DNA of 64,000 bases from positions 21,954,281 through 22,018,280 of the forward strand of contig NC_088867.1 in assembly GCF_032884065.1 (NCBI RefSeq), in the 5' to 3' direction. The translations under genes and the position numbers were made by a program. This DNA is from Artemia franciscana. Lineage: Eukaryota > Arthropoda > Branchiopoda > Anostraca > Artemiidae. The stretch's first letter is position 1. Each line of letters starts with the position of its first letter. This document shows, one piece after another, positions 45,006-57,012 of the stretch. The notes beneath the pieces are model-generated. The model searched no databases and was not told the origin of the DNA. It worked only from the letters and a program-made list of their open reading frames with translations.

Positions 45006-45252
45006 TAATTTTTAACTGCTTATAGTTTTTTTCTATTTCTTTATTTGTTTTCTGTTTTCTTTGGGTTGTTTTAGTTGTTGTTTTGTTTTCTTTCTTTTAT
45101 GTTTTTTAATTTGTTTTTTCTTTTCTTTTTTTTTTAAGTTTTTTCTTCTGTTTTCAATGTTAGAATGAACATTGATAAATTGATAAACATTGAAAAAGAT
45201 AGAATGTCTGTTGCACTATCTTTTATATATAAGTTGTATGTCTGTTACACTA

Positions 45253-45880
45253 TCTATATGTATAAAAATAAGTTGTTTGTTTGTGTTTCTGTCTGTCTGT
45301 CCGCATTTGACGTCTGAATTATTTCATCATATACCAATTCAAAAACGAATGTATTCAAGCCGAAGTAGCTGAGTTGGTAAAGCGTTATGTTCCAGGTTCT
45401 AGGACCGAGAGGTTCCAGGTTCGAACCTTAAAACTAAAAAAAAAAGGTAAAAACTACAAAAAAACTAAAAAGAAAAAAACTAAAACCTAATAAAAAAAAA
45501 ACTAAAAAAACTAAAAACTGAAAAAAAAATAAAAAAAATAAAAAAACTGAAAAATAAAGCAGAAAAAGAAAACTAAAAAAAATAAAAATAAAAATAAAAA
45601 AACTAAAAAAGGTAGAAACTACAAAAAAAAACTAAAAAGAAAAAAGAAAAAAAAACTAAAAAAGCTAAAAAAAAGGTTAAAACCAAAAAAAAACTAAAAA
45701 GAAAAAAGGAAAAAAACTAAAAATTTATTTCATCATATACGAATTCAAAAACGAATGTATATACAGACCGGGACACAGGGAATATAAATGACGACCGGGA
45801 CACTCAAAGAGAAATTACAGACACGTGTTGCTGTGAGAAATCACAGCAACACGTGGAGGGTCACCACGTAGCTGGCTTCC
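45253..45880 (+). mobile_element. Non-autonomous Helitron fragment
   Basis: Starts TCTATATGTATAAAAATAAG, the 5' end shared by Helitrons at 51202, 51738, 52872 and 53409. It carries a tRNA-like insert, A-rich 'actaaaaaa' low-complexity DNA (45430-45720), then 'gaccgggacac' minisatellite units. A hairpin 'gtgttgctgtgagaaatcac' lies near the end. Confidence 0.6.
45356..45430 (+). other. tRNA-like sequence in a Helitron (copy 1)
   Basis: 'gtagctgagttggtaaagcg' resembles a pol III A box and 'ggttccaggttcgaacctt' a B box. In the best copy (56938-57012) AAGCCGA at the start pairs with TTGGCTT at the end, as an acceptor stem. The anticodon arm is abnormal, so this is a tRNA-derived relic or SINE head, not a working tRNA. 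Confidence 0.55.
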
Positions 45881-46785
45881 ATAGTTGGATTTTTCATTGT
45901 CGCTTGTGTCGCATTCTAACTGTTCTGACATTCTGTTCTAACTGTTCTAGCATTCTGTTATAATATTCTGACAGCAGTGACACTTTTAACTGACCCCCCT
46001 AGCCCCCCCCCCACGTTTTCTAGATTATTAGTTATTTTTTCCTGATACTCTTTTATGTTTTTTTCGTTAAAATTCTAATATACATTTTGCTGAAATTCGT
46101 GAGTTTTTTCGGTGTATTCAATATTCATTCCACCATGATGGTTAGTCCCAGTAGAAAAGTGAGAAGCAAAGTTGTCCATGAATTGCAAAGCCTCTTTTGA
46201 CGTCTTTCAAGTTTCTATTCTCAGTTTAGTTTCATTGGTCAGTTGTAACTGTTCTATTCCCAAATGGAAAAAAATGCATGGCCAAAAATTAACAGTTAAA
46301 GTATTGCATTCTAATCCCAGGTCATTTCTCCATGTCAATTGTTTGGTCGAGGCTGTGACATTTTTCCACTATTAATTAATTTTGATATGTTTTATCTTTG
46401 GTGGGCTTTTGTAATACTGGTGGAAGTAAACCAAAATCTCCAGTTAATTCAGCTCTTTACTTTTTTTTATGGAACCTGTCATGTGGAAAAAAAATTCTAA
46501 ATTAATTTTCTGTTCTTTTTTATCGATAAAAATCAAAATGGAATTTTTACTATTATAAAAAGAATGCAAACATAGTTATACAAAATGCAGTAATTTTTGG
46601 GTCGCTTTAACAAAAATCTGATGTGTCAACTGAAACTAAAATATTTCCTGAAAATTTTATATAACATAATTTTATTTAACTGGAAACAGGGAAAATATTT
46701 ATGGTCAGTGAGCAATAATTTAAAATTTTTAATTCACACCATAAAAATACCAGAAAATTTTAAAATTAGTTTTGTTTTTTCTTAG
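45881..46785. other. Upstream region of actin, including a likely 5'-UTR intron
   Basis: AT-rich, ORFs without domains. The last part ends in a polypyrimidine tract TTTTGTTTTTTCTTAG at 46770-46785, a strong 3' splice acceptor 50 bases before the actin start. The non-coding first exon and promoter were not identified. Confidence 0.5.
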
Positions 46786-46835
46786 GTTCTAGCTACTCGA
46801 CACGTGGATATTATTAGTATTACAAATAAGATAAA
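46786..46835 (+). promoter_or_regulatory. Actin 5'-UTR exon part after intron acceptor
   Basis: Fifty bases between the CTTAG acceptor and the actin ATG. Actin genes of many animals have an intron in the 5' UTR just before the coding region. Confidence 0.6.
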
Positions 46836-47963
46836 ATGACAGAAGAAGTTGCTGCAATTGTTATTGATAATGGATCTGGTATTTGTAAAGCAGGATTTTC
46901 AGGAGATGATCAACCAAAAACTTTGTTTCCTGCTGTGGTTGGGCGTCCAAAACATACGGGAGTGATGATTAATTCAGGCAGCCAGGATACTTATGTAGGT
47001 GATGACGCTCAAGCAAAAAGGGGAATTTTGAGACTTAAGTATCCTGTAGAGCATGGAATTGTCACAGACTGGGACGATATGGAAAAGATCTGGCATCATA
47101 CATTTTACAACGAACTTCGTGTGGCCCCGGAAGAGCACCCAGTTTTACTCACCGAAGCTCCTCTTAACCCAAAAGCCAACAGAGAAAAAATGACTCAAAT
47201 AATGTTTGAGACTTTTAACACCCCTGCTATGTATGTTGCCATTCAAGCAGTCCTTTCCCTCTACGCATCTGGAAGAACCACTGGCATTGTTCTTGACTCT
47301 GGCGATGGTGTTTCACATACTGTACCCATCTACGAAGGTTATGCCATTCAACATGCGATTAAAAGATTGGATCTTGCTGGTCGAGATTTGACCGATTACT
47401 TGATGAAAATTTTAACTGAGCGAGGATATTCCTTTACCACAACTGCCGAAAGAGAAATCGTTCGAGATATCAAAGAAAAACTCTGTTATGTTGCTTTGGA
47501 TTTCGAAGAGGAGATGGCAACTGCTGCCAGCTCAACATCTCTTGAACAGAGCTATGTGCTGCCTGATGGTCAGGTCATCACTATAGGTAATGAGAGATTC
47601 AGATGCCCAGAAGCCTTATTCCAGCCATCTTTTCTCGGTATGGAATCTTGCGGGATTCACGAAACTACGTACAATAGTATTATGAAATGTGATGTCGACA
47701 TCAGAAAGGATCTCTATGCCAGCATCGTTTTGTCTGGTGGTTCTACCATGTACCCTATCATTGCTGACAGAATGCAAAAAGAAATTACTGCTCTTGCACC
47801 AGCCACCATGAAGATTAAAGTTATTGCCCCACCTGAGCGTAAATACTCCGTATGGATTGGTGGATCTATCTTAGCTTCCCTCTCAACATTCCAAGAGATG
47901 TGGATTTCTAAACAGGAATACGATGAGTCTGGACCATCTATTGTTCACAGAAAATGCTTTTAA
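46836..47963 (+). CDS. Actin, divergent isoform, intronless coding region
   Basis: 375 codons, the full length of actin, with no frameshift. From about residue 80 on, it is nearly identical to animal actins ([45 protein letters not shown]-type blocks, ending SIVHRKCF). The first 80 residues are unusually changed: [21 protein letters not shown], and a D-loop [11 protein letters not shown] where canonical actin has QGVMVGMGQKD, so Met47 and Lys50 are replaced while Met44 and His73 remain. A few other changes ([10 protein letters not shown] for YALPHAILRL) lie near the nucleotide cleft. ATP-binding motifs DNGSG and DSGDGVSH are intact. It should form filaments with altered D-loop contacts; a tissue- or stage-specific isoform is likely. 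Other genome copies are expected. Confidence 0.95.
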
Positions 47964-48249
47964 CTTGCCTCACCCTATAGTGAACACGCCACCAAATGTG
48001 ATATTAGTTAAATTAATTTTATTGAAACATAAGATCATCTTATGTTTAACCTGACTTAGATAGTGGATTAACACTGACTTAGATGGTGGTTTTCATTGCT
48101 TAATGAGCTAGGAATGACAGCTTTTTTTCGCTTTTAAGTTCTTTTTAGAGGTTTTAATTGTTTTTGCTGTTGTGTAATTGACATTGATATCCTATTTATA
48201 TTATTTTTATGTAACGAAGATTTCCTATTGTTACGCTACAACCGGTTGT
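47964..48249 (+). other. Actin 3' region
   Basis: AT-rich 3' untranslated sequence. No canonical AATAAA found near the stop. Confidence 0.45.
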
Positions 48250-48357
48250 AGCAGTTTGTTCTTTACTATGAAATTTTAGTTACTATAAGCCGTGGTTTGT
48301 TCTTTATTACGTTTTAGCTATATACGACGAAACTTTCATTGTCCCTGTTTAGAATGA
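48250..48357 (+). repeat. Duplicated segment, second copy
   Basis: Near-copy of 43905-44035, directly abutting the Helitron end at 48359. Confidence 0.75.
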
Positions 48358-48358
48358 A

Positions 48359-48505
48359 CTAGCTGTTGGTGTGGCGCTCCGCGGCAGACCAACACGTAGT
48401 TGGTGGGGGCGCTTCGCCCCCCCCCCCCTCCAAGCGCCCCCGGGTGCGCAATTTGTTACGCGCCATTGTAGTTGTGTCCCTGCTTTCCACCTGTGAATAT
48501 AGATA
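48359..48505 (-). mobile_element. Helitron 3' end, minus orientation
   Basis: CTAGCTGTTGG followed by GC-rich hairpin sequence, then 'ttacgcgccattgtagttgt'; this is the complement of the 3' ends at 51175, 52853 and 54533. The body beyond it is missing. Confidence 0.65.
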
Positions 48506-48511
48506 GATAGA

Positions 48512-49414
48512 TCTATTTATATATATAAAAATAAGTTGTTTGTGTGTCTGTCGACTGACATCATGTTTGTGTGTCGACTGACGTCATGTTTGTCGACTGA
48601 CGTCAATATAAGGATTGAGCTGTATGTCGTCATGAAGTTGTTTGTCGTCTGACGTCATGTTTGTCGAATGACAAAATTGCAGACCGGGACACTGGGACAC
48701 AAATGACGACCGGGATACAGGGACACAACTACAAGGGGGATGCCGGGGGCACAGGGGGATATATAAATGACGATGAAATAATTCAGACGTCATATGCGGA
48801 CAGACAGACAGACAGACAGACAAAAATTAAAAAAAGGGTAAAAACTAAAAACTAATAAAAAAGTAAAAAAGCTAAAAAACTAAAAAAACTAAAAAAATAA
48901 AAAAGGTAAAAAAGTAAAAAGACTAAAACTAAAAAAGAAAAAAAAAACTAAAAAACTAAAAAAACTAAAAAAAGGTAAAAAACTAAAAAACTAAAAACTA
49001 AAAAAAAGGAAAAAACTGAAAAATAAGCTAAAATAAAGGTAAAAACCAATAAAAAACTAAAAAAAAAACTGAAAAAACTAAAAAAAGGCAAAAACTACAA
49101 AAAAAAACTAAAAACTAATAAAAAAAGTAAAAAAGCTAAAAACTAAAAAAAGTAAAAAAAGGTAAAAAACTAAAAAAAATAAAAAAACTAAAAAAAGGAA
49201 AAAACTGAAAAATAAGCTAAAATAAAGGTAAAAACCAATAAAAAACTAAAAAGAAAAAAAGGAAAAAACTAAAAAAAATTTTCATCTAAAAAACTAAAAA
49301 AAACTAAAAAAGGTAAAAACTAAAAGAACTAAAAAAGAAAAAAATAAATGACGACACTCAAAGAGAAAGCGACCAGGACAAAAGGAATGTTCGAATGTTC
49401 GATTAAAAAAACTA
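48512..49414 (+). mobile_element. Helitron 5' part with A-rich filler
   Basis: 5' end TCTATTTATATATATAAAAA, then 'gtcgactgacgtcatg' repeats, minisatellite (48680-48770), then about 500 bases of 'actaaaaaaaggtaaaaac' low-complexity DNA. No 3' end of its own. Confidence 0.6.
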
Positions 49415-50981
49415 TCTATATATATAAAAATAAGTTGTCTGTGGATCTGTGGATCGTGGATCAGGTGACGTCACCTGAAAAAACTGGATCAGGTGACGTC
49501 AAAACTGAAAAAACTAAAAAAAGGCAAAAACTACAAAAAAAACTAAAAACTAATAAAAAAAATAAAAAAGCTAAAAAACTAAAAAAAACTAAAAAAAGGC
49601 AAAAACTACAAAAAAAAACTAAAAACTAATAAAAAAGCTAAAAAACTAAAAAAACTAAAAAAAAGGCAAAAACTACAAAAAAAACTAAAAACTAATAAAA
49701 AAAATAAAAAAGCTAAAAAACTAAAAAAACTAAAAAAAACTAAAAAAAGGTAAAAAACTAAAAAAACTAAAAACTAAAAAAACTAAAAAAAAGGAAAAAA
49801 CTGAAAAATAAGCTAAAATAAAGGTAAAAACCAATAATAAACTAAAAAAAAACTGAAAAAACCAAAACAAGGCAAAAACTACAAAAAAACTAAAAACTAA
49901 TAAAAGTAAAAAAGCTAAAAAACTAAAAAAAAAACTAAAAAAACTAAAAAAAGGTAAAAAACTAAAAAAAATAAAAAATAAAAAAACTAAAAAAAAGGAA
50001 AAAACTGAAAAATAAGCTAAAATAAAGGTAAAAACCAATAAAAAACTAAAAAGAAAAAAAGGAAAAAACTAAAAAAAATTTTCATCTAAAAAACTAAAAA
50101 AAACTAAAAAAGGTAAAAACTAAAAGAACTAAAAAAGAAAAAAATAAATGACGACACTCAAAGAGAAAGCGACCAGGACAAAAGGAATGTTCGATTAGCA
50201 ATCAACAAAGCACCGGGACACAGGGAGTATAAATGACGACCAGGACATAAGTAAAAAAAAAAACTAACAAAACTAAAAAGAAGGTAAAAACTACAAAAAA
50301 ACTAAAAAGAAAAAAAAACTAAAAACTAATAAAAAAACTAAAAAATCTAAAAATCTAAATAAACTAAAAAAGAAAAAAAAAGGAAAAAAATAAAGGAGAA
50401 AAACAAAACTAAAAAACGAATGTATATACAAACCGGTACACCGGGATACAAATGACGACCGGGACACATGGAATATAAATGACGACCGGGACACAGGGAC
50501 ACAACTACAACGGGGACACCGGGGGAAATAGGGGGATATAAATGACGACCGGGACAAAAAAAAACTAAAAAGAAAAAAAAATCTAAAAATCTAAATAAGC
50601 TAAAAAAAAAAGGAAAAAAATAAAGGAGAAAAACAAAACTAAAAAACGAATGTATATACAGACCGGGACACCGGGATACAAATGACGACCGGGACACAGG
50701 GAATATAAATGACGACCGGGACACAGGGACACAACTACAACGGGGAAACAGGGGGATATAAATGACGACCGGGACAGGGAATGGTCGATTAGCAATCACC
50801 ATCAACAAAGCTCAAGGGCAATCATTAGAATCATGAGGTATAGATCTGAATACAGATTGTTTTCCCATGGACCATTATATGGTGCATGTTCAAGAGTCGG
50901 TAAACCTGACAATCTATTTATATGCAAAGACAATGGGACAGCAAAGAATGTTGTATATTCGCAAGTTTTACGTAGTTAAAA

Positions 50982-51029
<48 letters not shown>

Positions 51030-51175
51030 ATCTATATTCACAGGTGGGACATAGGGACACAACTACAATGGCGCGTAACTATTATGGCGCGTAACGACTT
51101 ACGCGCGCGGGGGGGCGCGAAGCGCCCCCACCAACTAGGTGTTGGGGTGGCGCGAAGCGCCACCCCAACAGCTAG
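49415..51175 (+). mobile_element. Non-autonomous Helitron, array unit 1
   Basis: Starts TCTATATATATAAAAATAAG and ends with the hairpin TGGGGTGGCGCGAAGCGCC and its partner followed by CAGCTAG|T, the CTRR terminus of Helitrons. Inside: A-rich filler, CCGGGACAC minisatellite (50200-50775), and a helicase C-terminal relic (50780-50985). The (TA)n at 50980-51026 follows the relic. Confidence 0.75.
50780..50985 (+). pseudogene. Helitron helicase C-terminal relic
   Basis: Reads LAITINKAQGQSLE, a stop, GIDLNTDCF and, in a shifted frame, the VACSRVGKPDNLFIY-type motif VI of the Pif1-like helicase of Helitrons, then the tail MGQQRMLYIRKFYVV. Stops and a frameshift are present. The same 200 bases recur in most copies nearby. 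Confidence 0.75.
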
Positions 51176-51201
51176 TATATATATATATATATATATATAT
51201 A

Positions 51202-52853
51202 TCTATATATATAAAAATAAGTTGTCTGTGGATGGATGGATGGATGTGTCAGGTGACGTCACCTGAAAAAACTGGATTAGGTGACGTCAAAACTGAAAAA
51301 ACTAAAAAAAGGCAAAAACTACAAAAAAACTAAAAACTAATAAAAAAAATAAAAAAGCTAAAAAACTAAAAAAACTATAAAGGTAAAAACCAATAAAAAA
51401 CTAAAAAAAAAACTGAAAAAACTAAAAAAAAGGCAAAAACTACAAAAAAAACTAAAAACTAATAAAAAAAGTAAAAAAGCTAAAAAACTAAAAAAACTAA
51501 AAAAAGGTAAAAAACTAAAAAAAATAAAAAAAAACTAAAAAAAGGAAAAAACTGAAAAATAAGCTAAAATAAAGGTAAAAACCAATAAAAAACTAAAAAA
51601 AAAGGAAAAAACTAATAAATGACGACACTCAAAGAGAAAGCGACCAGGACAAAAGGAATGTTCGATTAGCAATCAACAAAGCACCGGGACACAGGGAGTA
51701 TAAATGACGACCAGGACATAAGTAAAAAAAAAAAACTATCTATATGTATAAAAATAAGTTGTCTGTGGATCTGTGGATCGTGGATCAGGTGACGTCACCT
51801 GAAAAAACTGGATCAGGTGACGTCAAAACTGAAAAAACTAAAAAAAGGCAAAAACTACAAAAAAAACTAAAAACTAATAAAAAAAAAAATAAAAAAGCTA
51901 AAAAACTAAAAAAACTAAAAAAAGGCAAAAACTACAAAAAAAACTAAAAACTAATAAAAAAGCTAAAAAACTAAAAAAACTAAAAAAAAGGCAAAAACTA
52001 CAAAAAAACTAAAAACTAAATAAACTAAAAAAGAAAAAAAAAGGAAAAAAATAAAGGAGAAAAACAAAACTAAAAAACGAATGTATATACAGACCGGTAC
52101 ACCGGGATACAAATGACGACCGGGACACAGGGAATATAAATAACGACCGGGACACAGGGACACAACTACAACGGGGACACCGGGGGAAACAGGGGGATAT
52201 AAATGACGACCGGGACGAAAAAACTAAAAAGAAATAAAAACTAAAAACTAATAAAAAAAACTAAAAAATCTAAATAAGCTAAAAAAGAAAAAAAAAGGAA
52301 AAAAATAAAGGAGAAAAACAAAACTAAAAAACGAATGTATATACAGACCGGGACACCGGGATACAAATGATGACCGGGACCCGGGACACAGGGAATATAA
52401 ATGACGACCGGGACACAGGGACACAACTACAACGGGGACACCGGGGGAAACAGGGGGATGTAAATGACGACCGGGACACCGGGACAGGGAATGGTCGATT
52501 AGCAATCACCATCAACAAAGCTCAAGGGCAATCATTAGAATCATGAGGTATAGATCTGAATACAGATTGTTTTCCCATGGACCATTATATGTTGCATGTT
52601 CAAGAGTCGGTAAACCTGACAATCTATTTATATGCACAGAGAATGGGACAGCGAAGAATGTTGTATATTCGCAAGTTTTACGCAGTTAAAACCACATGTA
52701 TATATCTATCTATATTCACAGGTGGGACACAGGGACACAACTACAATGGCGCGTAACTATTATGGCGCGTAACGACTTACGCGCGCGGGGGGGCGCGAAG
52801 CGCCCCCACCAACTAGGTGTTGGGGTGGCGCGAAGCGCCACCCCAACAGCTAG
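51202..52853 (+). mobile_element. Non-autonomous Helitron, array unit 2
   Basis: 1,652 bp with 5' TCTATATATATAAAAATAAG and 3' hairpin plus CTAG. A second 5' terminus lies inside at 51738, so one copy is nested or fused in another. Minisatellite at 52080-52490, helicase relic at 52485-52695. Nearly identical to unit 3 over its whole length. Confidence 0.8.
52485..52695 (+). pseudogene. Helitron helicase C-terminal relic (unit 2)
   Basis: Same block as 50780-50985 with a few changes. Confidence 0.7.
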
Positions 52854-52871
52854 TATATATATATATATATA

Positions 52872-54533
52872 TCTATATATATAAAAATAAGTTGTCTGTG
52901 GATGGATGGATGGATGTGTCAGGTGACGTCACCTGAAAAAACTGGATTAGGTGACGTCAAAACTGAAAAAACTAAAAAAAGGCAAAAACTACAAAAAAAC
53001 TAAAAACTAATAAAAAAAATAAAAAAGCTAAAAAACTAAAAAAACTATAAAGGTAAAAACCAATAAAAAACTAAAAAAAAAACTGAAAAAACTAAAAAAA
53101 AGGCAAAAACTACAAAAAAAACTAAAAACTAATAAAAAAAGTAAAAAAGCTAAAAAACTAAAAAAACTAAAAAAAGGTAAAAAACTAAAAAAAATAAAAA
53201 AAAACTAAAAAAAGGAAAAAACTGAAAAATAAGCTAAAATAAAGGTAAAAACCAATAAAAAACTAAAAAAAAAGGAAAAAACTAATAAATGACGACACTC
53301 AAAGAGAAAGCGACCAGGACAAAAGGAATGTTCGATTAGCAATCAACAAAGCACCGGGACACAGGGAGTATAAATGACGACCAGGACATAAGTAAAAAAA
53401 AAAAACTATCTATATGTATAAAAATAAGTTGTCTGTGGATCTGTGGATCGTGGATCAGGTGACGTCACCTGAAAAAACTGGATCAGGTGACGTCAAAACT
53501 GAAAAAACTAAAAAAAGGCAAAAACTACAAAAAAAACTAAAAACTAATAAAAAAAAAATAAAAAAGCTAAAAAACTAAAAAAACTAAAAAAAGGCAAAAA
53601 CTACAAAAAAAACTAAAAACTAATAAAAAAGCTAAAAAACTAAAAAAACTAAAAAAAAGGCAAAAACTACAAAAAAACTAAAAACTAAAAAAAATAAAAA
53701 AGAAAAAAAAAGGAAAAAAATAAAGGAGAAAAACAAAACTAAAAAACGAATGTATATACAGACCGGTACACCGGGATACAAATGACGACCGGGACACAGG
53801 GAATATAAATAACGACCGGGACACAGGGACACAACTACAACGGGGACACCGGGGGAAACAGGGGGATATAAATGACGACCGGGACGAAAAAACTAAAAAG
53901 AAATAAAAACTAAAAACTAATAAAAAAAACTAAAAAATCTAAATAAGCTAAAAAAGAAAAAAAAAGGAAAAAAATAAAGGAGAAAAACAAAACTAAAAAA
54001 CGAATGTATATACAGACCGGGACACCGGGATACAAATGATGACCGGGACCCGGGACACAGGGAATATAAATGACGACCGGGACACAGGGACACAACTACA
54101 ACGGGGACACCGGGGGAAACAGGGGGATGTAAATGACGACCGGGACACCGGGACAGGGAATGGTCGATTAGCAATCACCATCAACAAAGCTCAAGGGCAA
54201 TCATTAGAATCATGAGGTATAGATCTGAATACAGATTGTTTTCCCATGGACCATTATATGTTGCATGTTCAAGAGTCGGTAAACCTGACAATCTATTTAT
54301 ATGCAAAGACAATGGGACAGCAAAGAATGTTGTATATTCGCAAGTTTTACGTAGTTAAAACCATATATATATATTTATCTATATTCACAGGTGGGACATA
54401 GGGACACAACTACAATGGCGCGTAACTATTATGGCGCGTAACGACTTACGCGCGCGGGGGGGCTTGGGGGGGGCGCGAAGCGCCCCCACCAACTAGGTGT
54501 TGGGGTGGCGCGAAGCGCCACCCCAACAGCTAG
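52872..54533 (+). mobile_element. Non-autonomous Helitron, array unit 3
   Basis: Near-identical copy of unit 2, starting 18 bases after its end and including the internal second 5' terminus (53409). Differences include a few A-run lengths and an added 'gcttgggggg' near the 3' hairpin. Confidence 0.8.
54150..54362 (+). pseudogene. Helitron helicase C-terminal relic (unit 3)
   Basis: Same block as in units 1 and 2. Confidence 0.7.
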
Positions 54534-55698
54534 TATATATATAAAAATAAGTTGTCTGTGTGTGGATCTGTGGATCAGGTGACGTCACCTGAAAAAACTG
54601 GATCAGGTGACGTCAAAACTGAAAAAACTAAAAAAAGGCAAAAACTACAAAAAAAACTAAAAACTAATAAAAAAAATAAAAAAGCTAAAAAACTAAAAAA
54701 ACTAAAAAAAGGCAAAAACTACAAAAAAAACTAAAAACTAATAAAAAAGCTAAAAAACTAAAAAAAAGGCAAAAACTACAAAAAAAAACTAAAAACTAAT
54801 AAAAAAAATAAAAAAGCTAAAAAACTAAAAAAAGATAAAAAACTAAAAAAACTAAAAAAAAACTAAAAAAAGGAAAAAGCTGAAAAATAAGCTAAAATAA
54901 AGGTAAAAACCAATAAAAAACTAAAAAGAAAAAAAGGAATAAAAACTAAAAAAAAAAACTTAAAAAAAAGGAAAAAACTGAAAAATAGAAGAGAAAAAGA
55001 AAACTAATAAAATTAAGAATAAAAATAAAAAAAAAATAAAAAAGATAAAAACTAAAAAAAAAGTAAAAAGAAAAAACTAAAAAAGCTAAAAAAAAAGGTA
55101 AAAACCAATAAAAAACTAAAAAGAAAAAAAGGAAAAAAACTAAAAAAAATTTTCATCTAAAAAACTAAAAAAAAACTAAAAAAGGTATAAACTAAAAGAA
55201 CTAAAAAAGAAAAAAAAACTAAAAAAAGGAAAAAAACTGAAAAATAAAGGAGAAACAATCTAAATAAATGACGACACTCAAAGAGAAAGCGACCGGGACA
55301 AAAGGAATGTTCGATTAGCAATCAACAAAGCACCGGGACACAGGGAGTATAAATGACGACGACCGGGACACAGGGACATAACTACAAAGGGGACGCCGGT
55401 GTGCACAGGGGGATATATAAATGAATAAAATTAAGAATAAAATAAAAAAGATAAAAACTAAAAAAAAAAGTAAAAAGAAAAAACGAAAAAAACTAAAAAA
55501 GGTAAAAACCAATAAAAAACTAAAAAGAAAAAAAGGAAAAAAAACTAAAAAAAAAACTTAAAAAAAAGGAACACAACTACAATGGTGCGTAACTAATATG
55601 GCGCGTAACGACTTACGCGCGCGGGGGGGTTTGGGGGGGCGCGAAGCGCCCCCACCAACTAGGTGTTGGGGTGGCGCGAAGCGCCACCCCAACAGCTA

Positions 55699-55699
<1 letters not shown>
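54534..55699 (+). mobile_element. Non-autonomous Helitron, array unit 4
   Basis: Follows unit 3 with only TATATATATAAAAATAAG left of the 5' end. Mostly A-rich filler and a short minisatellite (55260-55420). Ends with the same GC hairpin and CAGCTAG|T at 55699. Lacks the helicase relic. Confidence 0.7.

Positions 55700-55757
<58 letters not shown>
55700..55757. repeat. (TA)n microsatellite at a Helitron junction
   Basis: TA run at the 3' border of unit 4, of the kind also seen at 51176-51201 and 52854-52871. Helitrons insert between A and T, and TA runs mark most junctions here. Confidence 0.9.
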
Positions 55758-55759
<2 letters not shown>

Positions 55760-55861
55760 TATATATAAATAAGTTGTGTGTCTGTCTGTCTACTGACGCC
55801 GTGTTTTTGTCCGCATGTGACGTCTGATTTATTTCATCATATACCAATTCAAAAACGAATG

Positions 55862-55955
55862 TATTCAAGCCGAATTAGCTGAGTTGGTAAGGCGTTATGT
55901 TCCAGATTCTAGGTTCAAAAGGTTCTAGTTTCGAACCTTGGCCTTAGCCGGACGG
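55862..55955 (+). other. tRNA-like sequence in a Helitron (copy 2)
   Basis: 'gccgaattagctgagttggt' and 'ggttctagtttcgaaccttg' correspond to the A and B boxes of copies 1 and 3. Followed by unique 'ccggacggggtacactcacc' sequence. Confidence 0.5.
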
Positions 55956-56049
55956 GGTACACTCACCAAAAGCAGGCGGAGAGAGATGCATTCATGGTGA
56001 TTGGGGTGAATGGTGTAGAGTCTTCCTATCAGGGTATCTTTGAAGATGG

Positions 56050-56585
56050 TAGGTTGGCCGTCGACTGACTTACCCTGTTTTCGAAGTTCAAATGATTTAT
56101 TTTTAGTATTTCACGTGTATTACGAAGGCACTTCAGAATACAGCAGTTTTTTTGCAAAAGAATCATTTTGGCATTACGAAAAGAAAGCAGTTAAAGTTGT
56201 ATCTTGTGGATTCAGGGCTCTTTTTTGCACGTTGGTATCAGAAAATAAACACGTTGCCCGTTCTTTAGATGTACTGCAAAGTGAACAACAGCCGGACTTC
56301 GTTCATGTGTCAGAAACGAAAGAAATCGCCAAACAGCTTCATTACTGCTTATGTATCTTCCAGCCTGATATTGTACAATTTCATCGATATCACTGATTTC
56401 GGACTGCAAGCCAAAAACTCAAACGTTCTGATTCAATCTTTGCATACATATCACCGATGTATTGATGAAACAATTGACGGCATTTTAAAATATAATCATC
56501 TTCATTCTGATGAATCATTAGTCTATAAGAATAACAATTCATTGCACTGCATTTCTTATCCATTTGTTTGTTAGTATCCATCTGA
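56050..56585 (-). pseudogene. Helitron Rep-region relic
   Basis: Minus strand, 56580-56390 reads CRQLFHQYIGDMYAKIESERL, and 56409-56212 reads SDIDEIVQYQAGRYISSNEAVWR...HERSPAVVHFAVHLKNGQRVYF. Both blocks are recognisable parts of the animal Helitron Rep/helicase polyprotein, but in the intact protein they are separated by the HUH Rep domain, which is missing here. Shifts and stops are present. It shows that an autonomous Helitron once existed. Confidence 0.65.
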
Positions 56586-56937
56586 GTCCATGTAGTTGGA
56601 GGGGGCGCTTCGTGCCCCCCAGGCCCCCCCATGCGCGTGATTCGTTACGTGCCGTTATAGTTGTGTCATTGTGTCCCACCTGTGAATATATTTAGATAGA
56701 TCTATCTACATATATAAAAATAAGTTGTTTGTGTGTCTGTCGACTGACGTCATGTTTGTGTGTCGACTGACGTCATGTTTGTCGACTGACGTCATTATAA
56801 GGATTGAGCTGTATGTCATCAGGAAGTTGTTTGTCGTCTGAGGTCAAGTTTGTCGAATGACAAAATTACAGACCGGGACACCGGGACACAAATGACGACC
56901 AGGACACATCATATACCAATTCAAAAACGAATGTATT

Positions 56938-57012
56938 CAAGCCGAAGTAGGTGAGTTGGTAAAGCGTTATGTTCCAGGTCCGAGAGGTTCCAGGTTCGAA
57001 CCTTGGCTTTAG
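56938..57012 (+). other. tRNA-like sequence in a Helitron (copy 3)
   Basis: AAGCCGA at the start and TTGGCTT at the end can pair as a 7-bp acceptor stem with one G-T pair. A-box-like 'gtgagttggtaaagcg' and B-box-like 'ggttcgaacc' lie between. Confidence 0.55.

Noticed and set aside
50867-51266. ORFs with Ile-Tyr repeats (also 1434-1616, 43453-43668, 62340-62570)
   Set aside because: They translate (TA)n microsatellites.
49730-54187. Many minus-strand ORFs rich in Phe or with the phrase CPGRHLY
   Set aside because: They are translations of A-rich filler and of the GACCGGGACAC minisatellite; no protein sense.
56938-57012. Functional tRNA gene
   Set aside because: Acceptor stem and boxes are present but no normal anticodon arm is seen, and copies sit in Helitrons.
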